Shown here piece after piece: positions 1 through 6,196 of a stretch of 6,624 nt of DNA (the stretch's first letter is position 1; every line of letters starts with the position of its first letter). The notes beneath the pieces were generated by a model. That model saw nothing but the letters and a program-made list of their open reading frames with translations. It made no database searches and was not told where the DNA came from. The translations under genes and the position numbers were made by a program. Location of the stretch: positions 1 to 6,624 of the forward strand of contig JAKAQU010000166.1 in the NCBI GenBank assembly GCA_021819535.1, given 5' to 3'. Source of the DNA: Pseudomonadota bacterium. Its GTDB lineage: Bacteria; Pseudomonadota; Alphaproteobacteria; Acetobacterales; Acetobacteraceae.

Positions 1-126
1 GAGGCGGAGGAAGCCGCGCGGCTGATGCGCGCGCATCTCGGCCTCGTCGGCGAAGCCTACGCGCGCCTTGGCAAAGCGCCCGCCGACGCCTTACCCCCCA
101 CCGAATTCCTCGCCGCTTTGCTCTGA
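1..126 (+). CDS. C-terminal end of a probable GntR/FadR-type transcriptional regulator (partial)
   Basis: An open frame runs from the window edge to TGA at 124-126, giving the last 41 residues of a protein whose start lies outside. The visible part begins EAEEAARLMRAHLGLVGEAY, an amphipathic helix with the 'acidic-AA-x-x-M-R-x-H-L' pattern seen at the end of FCD (FadR C-terminal) ligand-binding domains. It is followed by a short proline-containing tail. Such proteins are cytoplasmic dimers with an N-terminal winged helix that bind operators and respond to small carboxylate metabolites; neither the DNA-binding part nor the rest of the FCD domain is visible here. The gene converges on the oxidoreductase gene on the other strand and overlaps its 3' end by 36 bp, so it may be that gene's regulator, but this is inference. 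The family call rests on one helix and is moderate. An unrelated helical protein is possible. Confidence 0.5.
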   Translation, partial: EAEEAARLMRAHLGLVGEAYARLGKAPADALPPTEFLAALL

Positions 127-3100
127 CAGCCCGGCACCGGCGCGATAGCGCGCAAGATGCGTCTCGCGCGCACGCGCCACTTCGCGCATCCGCCTTTCCT
201 TGACATGGCCATAGCCCGCGATCCCTTCGGGAAGGGAGGCGAGCGCCATCGCCGCTGCGAGGTTTTTCGCCTTCAAGCTTTGCTCGAATTCGTCGAGCAG
301 GGCCTCGTATTCGGCGATCAGCGCGCGTTCGGCGCGGCGCTCCTCGGTGCGCCCGAAAACATCGAGGCGGGTGCCGCGCAGGAATTTTCCATACTGCAAG
401 ACTGAAAACACCGGCATCATCCAGCCACCGAAGCCGCGTTTTTGCAACTGCCCGGTGCGCGGATCGCGCTTGGCGAGAAGCGGCGGCGCGAGGTGGAATT
501 CGAGCCGGTACTCGCCTTCGAACTGGCGCGCGATGTCAGCGCGGAACGCGCGGTCGGCGTAAAGCCGCGCGACTTCGTATTCGTCCTTATAAGCGAGCAG
601 CTTGAAATAATTGCGGGCGACCGCCTCGGCGAGCGCCGTCCCCTCGGCGCCGAAATCGGCGGCCCGCGCGCGAAGTTTCTCGACCCGCGCGCGATAGCGG
701 CGTGCGAGCCCCCGCCCCTGATAGCGTATCAATTCGCCGGCGAAACGATCGACGAGAGAGGCGACGTCCGGTTTTTCGAAGCGCGCCGCGGGTGCGGCGA
801 GACCGGCGAGTGTCTGCACCCGCGCGAGATCGACCGCCGCCGAGCGCCCCCAGCGGAAGGCCGTGCGATTGGCGTCAACCGCGGTGCCGTTGAGTTCGAT
901 CGCGCGTTCGATGGCGCTCGCTCCGACGGGCACGAAGCCGCGCTGATAGGCCATCCCGAGCAGAAACAGGTTGGTTGCGATCGCGTCCCCGATCAGCGCC
1001 GTCGCGAGCGTGGTCGCATCGAGCACCGTCACCGCGTCCGCCCCGACCGCCGCGGCGATCGTCTCCAGAAGCGGCGAGGTGGCGAGCCGGGCGCCGGGAT
1101 GGAGCACGAAATCGGCGGTGATCGTCTCATGCGTATTCACCACCGCGCGCGTGTGCCCGGGCGCCGCACTCGCCAGCGCCTCGCCGCTCGCGCCGACCAC
1201 GAGATCGCAGGCGAGCAGGAGATCGGCGCTGGCGCGCGAGACGCGGAGTGCGCGCAGATCCTCGGGCTTGGCGGCGATTTTGATATGGCTCCAGACGCTG
1301 CCGCCCTTTTGCGCGAGCCCCGCCTGATCGAGCACGCTGCTCGCCTTGCCCTCGATATGGGCGGCAGTCCCGAGGAGAGCGCCAATGGTGACGACGCCGG
1401 TGCCGCCGACGCCGGCAACCAGCATGCCATAGGGGCGATCGAGAGCGGGAAGTGCCGGCTCGGGCAGATCGGCGAATGGCGTTGCCTCGGCGGGAGCGGC
1501 GCGGCGCAGCTTGCCGCCATGGATTGTAACGAAGCTCGGGCAGAACCCCTCGATGCAGGAAAAATCCTTGTTGCACGAGGATTGGTTGATTTCGCGCTTG
1601 ACGCCGAATTCCGTGTCCTTGGGCGTGACCGAAAGACAATTCGAGGCCACCGAGCAGTCGCCGCAGCCCTCGCAGACGCGGGCATTGATGAAAGCGCGCT
1701 TCGGCGGGTCGGCCATCTGGCCGCGCTTGCGCCGGCGGCGTTTTTCGGAGGCGCAGGTCTGGTCGTAGAGAATGGCGGTGACGCCGCTGATCTCGCGCAA
1801 TTCGCGCTCGGTCTCTTCGAGCAGGCGGCGATGGCGCACCTCGACGCCGGGGGCGAGATCGGTGACGCTTTCGTATTTCTCCGGCTCATCGGTGACGACG
1901 ACGATGCGCCGGGCCCCTTCGGCCGCGAGTTGGCGGGTGATCTGCGCCGGCGTGATCTGGCCATCGAGATGCTGGCCGCCGGTCATGGCGACGGCATCGT
2001 TGTAGAGCAGCTTGTAGGTCACGTTCACCCCGGCGGCGATGGCCGCGCGGATGGCGAGGCTGCCGGAATGGAAATAGGTGCCATCACCGATATTGGCGAA
2101 GACGTGTTTTTCTTCGGTGAACGGCGCCTGGCCGATCCATTGCGCGCCCTCGCCGCCCATCTGGGAATAGGTGTCGGTATGGCGGTCCATCCACATCGCC
2201 ATGAAATGGCAGCCGATGCCGGCGAGCGCGCGCGAGCCGTCGATCACCTTGGTCGATGTATTATGCGGACAGCCGGAGCAGAAATAGGGTTTGCGCACGG
2301 CGTTCGGATCGAGCGCGGCCAAGGCTGCGTCCTTGGCATCGAGTGAAGCGAGGCGGGCGCGCATCGCCTCGGTCTCGCGACCATGGGCGGCGAGGCGGCG
2401 GGCGAGCGCGCGGGCGATGTCATCGGCGGAGAGTTCGGACGAGGCACGCAAAAGCCAGGTGCCGTCGGTGTCGTGCTTGCCGGTGATGCGCGGGGCGCGG
2501 GCGGCGCCGTAGAGGATCTCCTTGACCTGGTTTTCGATCACCGGCTGCTTTTCCTCGACGATCAGAATCTCGTCGAGCCCGTCCGCGAATTCGCGGATGG
2601 TCTCGGGCACGATCGGCCAGGTCAGCGCGAGCTTGAGCACGGCAAGCCCCGCCTCCGCCCCGGCGAGGCCGAGATCATCGAGCGCCTGGGCGAGATCGAA
2701 GGTCGATTTGCCAGCGGTGATGATGCCAAACCGCGCCCCCGGATCGCGCCGCAAGCGCCGGTCGAGCCGGTTTTCGCGCACGTAATCGCGCACCATGGGG
2801 AGACCATAGAGATGCACCCTCCGTTCCATTTCGAGCGGGAGGTCAGGCAGGCGGATGAAATGACGCTGATCGCGCGGGCGTTCGGGAAGCACCGGGCGAA
2901 ACCCGTGCGCATCGAACCGGATGGTGGTCGAGGTCTCGACGACGTCGGCAACCGTCTTGAAGCCGGTATAGAGCCCGGAATAGCGCGACATCGCCCAGCC
3001 ATGAAGGCCGAGGGTCACGATGTCCGCAACCCCCGCCGGCACCAGAACCGGGATCAGGCCGGCGATGAAAGCGGGCTCGCTCTGATGCGGAACCGTCGAG

Positions 3101-3555
3101 GATTTGCAGGCGTGATCGTCACCCGCGACCAGGAGCACACCGCCATTGGGCGAGGCGCCGGCGAAATTCGCGTGCTTGAAGGCATCACCCGAGCGATCGA
3201 CGCCCGGCCCCTTGCCGTACCAGAGCGCAAACACCCCGTCATATCTCGCCCCGGCGAGCAGGGGGACGAGTTGCGTGCCCCAGACCGCGGTCGCCGCCGA
3301 TTCTTCGTTCACGCCGGGCTGGAAATGGATGTGATGCTCGGCGAGGTGGGGTTTGGCGGCAAAAAGCTGAATGTCGAGCCCGCCGAGCGGCGAGCCGCGA
3401 TAGCCCGAAATGAAGCCGGCGGTATTGCGCCCGGCGGCGCGATCGATGGCGTGCTGGAGCATCGGAAGACGCACCAGCGCCTGGGTTCCGGTGAGATGGA
3501 CCTCTTCGATCTCGACGGTATATTTGTCATCGAGCGTGATCGCGGTGTGTTTCAT
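91..3555 (-). CDS. Indolepyruvate ferredoxin oxidoreductase, fused IorA-IorB type (1154 aa)
   Basis: By family, this cytoplasmic enzyme oxidatively decarboxylates indolepyruvate and related aryl pyruvates to aryl acetyl-CoA using thiamine diphosphate, CoA and Fe-S clusters, passing electrons to ferredoxin; this is a step in aromatic amino acid breakdown. Visible parts in order: an N-terminal pyruvate-oxidoreductase-like domain (about 15-240) with GYRGSPLGG at 51-59 and NEES at 83-86; a middle domain (about 270-400); a TPP-binding domain (about 420-600) with CSGCPHN at 426-432 and a textbook GDG(490-492)-X26-N519 motif; a cysteine-rich ferredoxin-like segment (C628, C631, C634, C640, C661, C667, C672); an IorB/POR-gamma domain (about 710-900) with GVGGTG at 715-720; and a C-terminal extension (about 930-1130) that I believe is the domain named DUF6537. 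The ATG at 3555 fits the family N-terminus and has a weak GGGAAG site (3563-3568) 7 nt upstream. The stop is TAA at 91-93. Archaeal IorA and IorB are separate subunits, while fused forms are typical of proteobacteria. The family is sure; the exact 2-oxoacid substrate is not shown by the sequence. Confidence 0.95.
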   Translation of the reverse strand: MKHTAITLDDKYTVEIEEVHLTGTQALVRLPMLQHAIDRAAGRNTAGFISGYRGSPLGGLDIQLFAAKPHLAEHHIHFQPGVNEESAATAVWGTQLVPLLAGARYDGVFALWYGKGPGVDRSGDAFKHANFAGASPNGGVLLVAGDDHACKSSTVPHQSEPAFIAGLIPVLVPAGVADIVTLGLHGWAMSRYSGLYTGFKTVADVVETSTTIRFDAHGFRPVLPERPRDQRHFIRLPDLPLEMERRVHLYGLPMVRDYVRENRLDRRLRRDPGARFGIITAGKSTFDLAQALDDLGLAGAEAGLAVLKLALTWPIVPETIREFADGLDEILIVEEKQPVIENQVKEILYGAARAPRITGKHDTDGTWLLRASSELSADDIARALARRLAAHGRETEAMRARLASLDAKDAALAALDPNAVRKPYFCSGCPHNTSTKVIDGSRALAGIGCHFMAMWMDRHTDTYSQMGGEGAQWIGQAPFTEEKHVFANIGDGTYFHSGSLAIRAAIAAGVNVTYKLLYNDAVAMTGGQHLDGQITPAQITRQLAAEGARRIVVVTDEPEKYESVTDLAPGVEVRHRRLLEETERELREISGVTAILYDQTCASEKRRRRKRGQMADPPKRAFINARVCEGCGDCSVASNCLSVTPKDTEFGVKREINQSSCNKDFSCIEGFCPSFVTIHGGKLRRAAPAEATPFADLPEPALPALDRPYGMLVAGVGGTGVVTIGALLGTAAHIEGKASSVLDQAGLAQKGGSVWSHIKIAAKPEDLRALRVSRASADLLLACDLVVGASGEALASAAPGHTRAVVNTHETITADFVLHPGARLATSPLLETIAAAVGADAVTVLDATTLATALIGDAIATNLFLLGMAYQRGFVPVGASAIERAIELNGTAVDANRTAFRWGRSAAVDLARVQTLAGLAAPAARFEKPDVASLVDRFAGELIRYQGRGLARRYRARVEKLRARAADFGAEGTALAEAVARNYFKLLAYKDEYEVARLYADRAFRADIARQFEGEYRLEFHLAPPLLAKRDPRTGQLQKRGFGGWMMPVFSVLQYGKFLRGTRLDVFGRTEERRAERALIAEYEALLDEFEQSLKAKNLAAAMALASLPEGIAGYGHVKERRMREVARARETHLARYRAGAGLSEQSGEEFGGG

Positions 3556-3661
3556 GTCGTTGCTTCCCGTCTCCTCCGCCGTCTGCGAGAGGCGGCGCCA
3601 TGCGAAGGATATGGCAGCTTGGCATGGGCGACAAAGGGAGGGGAAGGGTTGCCGGGAAAAT

Positions 3662-3676
3662 AGACATATTTTGTCT
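3662..3676. promoter_or_regulatory. Inverted repeat, candidate operator upstream of the oxidoreductase gene
   Basis: The sequence AGACATATTTTGTCT has perfect 5-bp arms (AGACA/TGTCT) around an A/T-rich 5-bp centre, which stands out in a very GC-rich surrounding. Its near edge is 106 bp upstream of the oxidoreductase ATG at 3555. Its size and symmetry fit a dimeric winged-helix repressor site, and the adjacent putative GntR-type regulator is a possible ligand. No consensus for that regulator is known to me, so function is inferred. Chance occurrence cannot be excluded for arms this short. Confidence 0.4.
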
Positions 3677-3711
3677 CGCGCGGCGCGGCCGGCGGGGACG
3701 GGGGCGGGGAT

Positions 3712-3729
3712 TTACCGCGCATGCGGTAA
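3712..3729. promoter_or_regulatory. 18-bp inverted repeat, candidate operator in the divergent intergenic region
   Basis: TTACCGCGCATGCGGTAA consists of perfect 7-bp arms TTACCGC/GCGGTAA separated by GCAT. It lies between the oxidoreductase and MxaD-like genes, 122 bp upstream of the latter's start and about 50 bp upstream of its proposed -35 box. A TTTTAT run follows at 3730-3735, so a weak hairpin terminator is a less likely reading, as no gene reads into it from the left on the + strand. The role is inferred from symmetry and position only. Confidence 0.4.
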
Positions 3730-3778
3730 TTTTATGAGGCAGTCCCGCCCCGGGCCGCCGGAAAAGGCCCGAAAACCC

Positions 3779-3807
3779 TTGGCAATGCGGGTGTCAAGCC
3801 TGATACT
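3779..3807 (+). promoter_or_regulatory. Candidate sigma70-type promoter for the MxaD-like gene
   Basis: TTGGCA (3779-3784, five of six matches to the -35 consensus) is followed after 17 bp by GATACT (3802-3807, four of six matches to the -10 consensus). Transcription would start near 3814, giving a leader of about 38 nt that contains the ribosome-binding site. This is the best-scoring pair I could see by eye upstream of the gene; it has no experimental support. A small hairpin (CGGGCC/GGCCCG, 3751-3756 and 3766-3771) lies just upstream. Confidence 0.4.
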
Positions 3808-3839
3808 CACGCGGGTTTCATCGCCACACCAGACCAGAG

Positions 3840-3845
3840 AAGGGA
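3840..3845 (+). promoter_or_regulatory. Ribosome-binding site deciding the TTG start of the MxaD-like gene
   Basis: AAGGGA, within the purine run GAGAAGGGAAA, lies 6 nt before TTG at 3852. No in-frame ATG or GTG lies nearby that would keep the complete signal peptide, so the TTG is the preferred start. Confidence 0.6.
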
Positions 3846-3851
3846 AACACC

Positions 3852-4394
3852 TTGAAACATCTTTTCCTCGGCGCGCTTTTCGCGCTCGCGGGTTTTCTTG
3901 CGCCGCTCGCCCCGGCCCACGCCGCCGATCTTCCCCAACACACCATCAAGCGCAGCATCACGATCAACGCGCCGCCGGCAAAGGTTTGGAGCATCATTCA
4001 GAATTTCGGTGATCTCACCTGGTTCAGCGCCGTCAAAACCTCGAACGCCGATAAGGGGAACGCGCCGGGCTCGGTGCGCCGGCTCGACCTCGGCGGGCCG
4101 GTGCTGATCGAGCGGTTGGAGAAATACAACGCCGAGAAAATGACCTACACCTATCAAATCACCGACGATCCCGGCAACGTCAAGGTCGTCCCGGTCAGCC
4201 ATTACCGCTCCACCATCACCGTCAAACCGGCCAAGGGCGGCGGATCCACCGTGGTTTGGGTCGGGCATTTCCGCCGCGGCTCGGCCGATGCCAATCCGCC
4301 CGCCGGCATGGACGACGCGGCGGCGATCAAGGCAGTGACCGGGATTTATGAAGGGGCGCTCGCCGATCTCAAGAAAAAAGCGGAAGCGCAATAA
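3852..4394 (+). CDS. Secreted SRPBCC-family protein, MxaD-like (180 aa)
   Basis: A periplasmic protein of the START/SRPBCC (polyketide cyclase-like) fold, most like MxaD. The start codon is TTG, chosen because a good ribosome-binding site precedes it and the frame opens directly into a Sec signal peptide: a Lys-His n-region, a hydrophobic core at 4-20 and an AHA signal-peptidase site at 22-24, predicted to be cut before Ala25. The mature part begins with the characteristic strand-helix 'SITINAPPAKVWSIIQNFGDLTWF' region (35-58). It ends with the MxaD-like block NPPAGMDDAAAIKAVTGIYE (148-167) and a Lys-rich terminal helix. Length is close to that of MxaD (about 180 aa). In methylotrophs, MxaD is a periplasmic protein reported to aid electron transfer between methanol dehydrogenase and its cytochrome cL. 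No mxa/xox genes are visible here, so the partner, perhaps another PQQ-dependent dehydrogenase, is unknown. The fold and export calls are strong; the functional call is by analogy only. Confidence 0.85.
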   Translation: MKHLFLGALFALAGFLAPLAPAHAADLPQHTIKRSITINAPPAKVWSIIQNFGDLTWFSAVKTSNADKGNAPGSVRRLDLGGPVLIERLEKYNAEKMTYTYQITDDPGNVKVVPVSHYRSTITVKPAKGGGSTVVWVGHFRRGSADANPPAGMDDAAAIKAVTGIYEGALADLKKKAEAQ

Positions 4395-4435
4395 ACAAAC
4401 CGAGGCCGAGGCAAAGGCAGAATAATGGATAGAGA

Positions 4436-4572
4436 TGGTTCTTTTTGAAAAAAGAACCAAAAACTTTTTACCCGCTGGGCAGTGCCGTAGGCACTGCCCT
4501 CTTCGGGGAGACCGTCACCCAGAGGAAACGGAACAAAAGTCTTTTTGCTTCTTTTTCTTCAGAAAAAGAAGC
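4436..4572. repeat. Composite palindromic intergenic element with three perfect hairpins
   Basis: The region between two convergent genes holds three strong inverted repeats in a row. The left one (4436-4459) has 11-bp arms TGGTTCTTTTT/AAAAAGAACCA. The central one (4477-4499) has 10-bp arms GGGCAGTGCC/GGCACTGCCC and a GTA loop, extendable by CCCG (4471-4474) pairing with CGGG (4504-4507). The right one (4547-4572) has 11-bp arms GCTTCTTTTTC/GAAAAAGAAGC and a TTCA loop. Short A/T palindromes lie just inside each outer hairpin (AAAAACTTTTT at 4459-4469 and AAAAGTCTTTT at 4535-4545), so the layout is nearly symmetric. From general recollection, similar A/T-rich stems occur many times between genes in Acetobacteraceae genomes, which suggests a dispersed repeat. 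It could serve as a bidirectional transcript end or 3' stabiliser for the MxaD-like gene and holA. A classical terminator fits poorly, because no GC stem is directly followed by a T run in either direction. Copy number cannot be assessed from this window. Confidence 0.7.
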
Positions 4573-4575
4573 CCC

Positions 4576-5592
4576 TTACTTCCCTTTTCTCGCCCTCGCC
4601 GCGCGGCGTGCAAGGGCGGCGATGGCGTTGCGGCACAGGGTTTCGGCCGGCGCGCCGGTTCGTTTGCAAGCGCGTTCGGCCTCGAACAGGCCCTCTGACG
4701 CGGCGGCAAGCGCCGTTTCCGGCCACAGGCGAAGGGCCGCGGCAAACGCGCCCGTGCGGCGGATGAAAACCGGCGGGCGCAATTGCCGCATGGCCTCTTG
4801 CTCGGCCACCCCGGCCGCCATCGCCGCGCGCGCGCGGTGCAGGCGCTGGACATGAATAAGGGCGGCACGAATGACGCCAACCGGCGCCGCCCCCTCGGCC
4901 ATCGCCTGCTCGAGAGCCCGATCGGCGCGGGCAGGATCGCCGAGGGTCGCGGCAAAGAGCGCGTCCTCAAGCGAGAGCCCGGCGAGATCGCCGGCTACGG
5001 CCAGGGCATCGGCGATCTCGATCCGCCCGCCCGGCCCGGCATAGAGCGCGAGCTTGTCGATTTCCGCTGCACTCGCCATGCGGTCGGCGCCGAGCCGGCC
5101 GCAGAGCCAATCGAGCGCCTCGCTGGTGATGCCGACCTCGCGTTCGCCGAGCCGCGTGCGGATGGTCTGCGCGAGCGTCCGCCCTTCTTCCGGATAGCAG
5201 CCGATGGCGGCAGCGTCGGGCGCGCGTTCGATGAGGGCGCGCAACTTCGAGCGTGACGGCAATTCCCCGGCTTCGAGCACCAAAAGCGCCTCGCCCGGGC
5301 CTTTGAGCGCCGCGGTGACGGCGCTCGCGGCGCGGTCATCGGCCTCGCGCACCCTGACCACCCGCCGCCCGCCGGTGAGCGCGAGGGCGGCCATTTCCTC
5401 GGGAATGCGGGCAAATCCCTCGCGATCGAACTCGGCGAGCCGGAACGGATCATCGGCCTGGCCCAGCACGGCGCGCACCAAGGCGCCACCGCGCTCGCGC
5501 ACCAGCCCGGCATCGGGGCCATGGAGCAGAACGGCGCGATAAGCGGCGGGATTGCCGAGGGCGCCGGCGGCAGCGCGCGCGTCGAGCTTCAC
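4576..5592 (-). CDS. holA: DNA polymerase III subunit delta (338 aa)
   Basis: HolA is the delta subunit of the clamp-loader complex; by family it binds the beta sliding clamp and opens the ring for loading at primed sites. The protein starts with the AAA+-like but ATP-inactive N-terminal domain. YRAVLLHGPDAGLVRER (18-34) stands where a P-loop would be but lacks the Walker A lysine pattern, as is normal for delta. The helical middle carries the typical LGADRMASAAEIDKLALY stretch (167-184), followed by the all-helical C-terminal collar domain (about 205-338). Length agrees with E. coli HolA (about 340 aa). The start is GTG at 5592-5590, overlapping the lptE stop as GTGA, so translation is probably coupled to lptE; no clear ribosome-binding site of its own is visible. 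The stop TAA (4576-4578) lies 3 bp from the right arm of the hairpin element. Confidence 0.93.
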   Translation of the reverse strand: MKLDARAAAGALGNPAAYRAVLLHGPDAGLVRERGGALVRAVLGQADDPFRLAEFDREGFARIPEEMAALALTGGRRVVRVREADDRAASAVTAALKGPGEALLVLEAGELPSRSKLRALIERAPDAAAIGCYPEEGRTLAQTIRTRLGEREVGITSEALDWLCGRLGADRMASAAEIDKLALYAGPGGRIEIADALAVAGDLAGLSLEDALFAATLGDPARADRALEQAMAEGAAPVGVIRAALIHVQRLHRARAAMAAGVAEQEAMRQLRPPVFIRRTGAFAAALRLWPETALAAASEGLFEAERACKRTGAPAETLCRNAIAALARRAARARKGK

Positions 5593-6140
5593 GAAGCGTC
5601 GGTCTTCGCCGGGTGGTGCTTGAAGTAGCCGAGGAGTTCCATGGTGATCTGATCGGCGATGACGCGCGAAAGCCGCCAGCGCACTTTTTCGTCCTCGAGG
5701 GTGGAATCGAAAAACTGCTGATCGATGAAATTATAGCCGTCGATCCCGTGGGCGTGGCCGGTGGTGAGCGTTGCGTGCTGCGGATCCTGGCTGCGCAGGG
5801 TCCAGGTGGCGTTGGCGATCACGCGCTGATAGGTGACCGAGGTGTCGGGCTGGATGCCAACGCTCTCCTCGCCGATGGAATAGACGACATCGAGATCGTA
5901 GCGATGAGCGACGCCGACGCCGGCGTAATTGAACCGCTCCTGCAAGGCCTCGCTCAGCTCCTGGCCGGAGCGGTCGGGAATACGGCCGATGGTGATGGCG
6001 GCGAGATCAGAGGCCTCGGGCGAGGGGTCGCCGTTCGAGAGCGTCGCATAGACCGGCGAGAAGCCGCAGCCCGGAAGGGCGAGCGCGGGGGCGAGGGCGG
6101 CAAGCCGCAGCAGCGCCCGGCGCCTCGGCATCCGCGCCAT
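5589..6140 (-). CDS. lptE: LPS assembly lipoprotein LptE
   Basis: LptE is the outer-membrane lipoprotein that plugs and supports the LptD barrel during insertion of lipopolysaccharide into the outer leaflet. The chosen start (ATG at 6140) gives an n-region MARMPRRRALLRL, a hydrophobic core LAALAPALAL and a lipobox LPGC, with the acylated Cys at residue 25. The mature N-terminus CGFSPVYATL has the GCGF-x-P-x-Y hallmark of alphaproteobacterial LptE. The remainder (about 160 aa) carries the RSGQELSEALQERF and YNFIDQQFFDSTLEDEKVRWRLSRVIADQI stretches, typical of the family's alternating strands and helices. A purine-rich GGAGAAGGGAAGG run (6141-6153) sits directly before this ATG. The frame also extends to ATGs at 6173 (GGGGAG site, 7 nt spacing) and 6188, but those would add an acidic leader (MPDYGRLEKGR) unsuited to a signal peptide; the ATG at 6131 is also possible. 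The gene lies just after leuS and overlaps holA by 4 nt. Confidence 0.88.
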   Translation of the reverse strand: MARMPRRRALLRLAALAPALALPGCGFSPVYATLSNGDPSPEASDLAAITIGRIPDRSGQELSEALQERFNYAGVGVAHRYDLDVVYSIGEESVGIQPDTSVTYQRVIANATWTLRSQDPQHATLTTGHAHGIDGYNFIDQQFFDSTLEDEKVRWRLSRVIADQITMELLGYFKHHPAKTDAS

Positions 6141-6196
6141 CCTTCCCTTCTCCAGCCGCCCATAATCTGGCATCGGCGATCTCCCCATCCGGGCGG

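Noticed and set aside
442..2346. A 634-codon open frame on the + strand, antisense to the oxidoreductase gene.
   Set aside because: It mirrors a real GC-rich gene whose codon bias keeps the opposite strand open. The translation is Arg/Gly/Ala/Asp-rich, with no recognisable domain, while the minus strand encodes an unmistakable enzyme over the same span.
3600..3660. A promoter for the oxidoreductase gene on the minus strand (TTGTCG with CATATC about 15 bp further).
   Set aside because: The -10 match is only three of six and the spacer is short; too weak to list as a feature.
2383..3663. A 426-codon open frame on the + strand, antisense to the 5' half of the oxidoreductase gene.
   Set aside because: Same explanation: a compositional shadow with no domain, and it runs out into the intergenic region without any added support.
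3734..3851. An upstream small open frame starting at ATG 3734 on the + strand.
   Set aside because: It has no ribosome-binding site, an arginine/proline-rich product without features, and runs out of frame into the MxaD-like gene.
4436..4459. Left hairpin as a classical rho-independent terminator of the MxaD-like gene.
   Set aside because: The stem is mostly A-T pairs and is followed by AAAAAC rather than a T run. The GC-rich central hairpin likewise lacks an adjacent T run in either direction, so I list the whole as a repeat.
4435..4855. Short + strand open frames beginning in the hairpin element (FEKRTKNF... and KKEPKTFYP...).
   Set aside because: Their N-terminal parts are translations of the palindromic A/T stems and the rest is antisense to holA. 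This is low-complexity sequence with no sign of a real protein.
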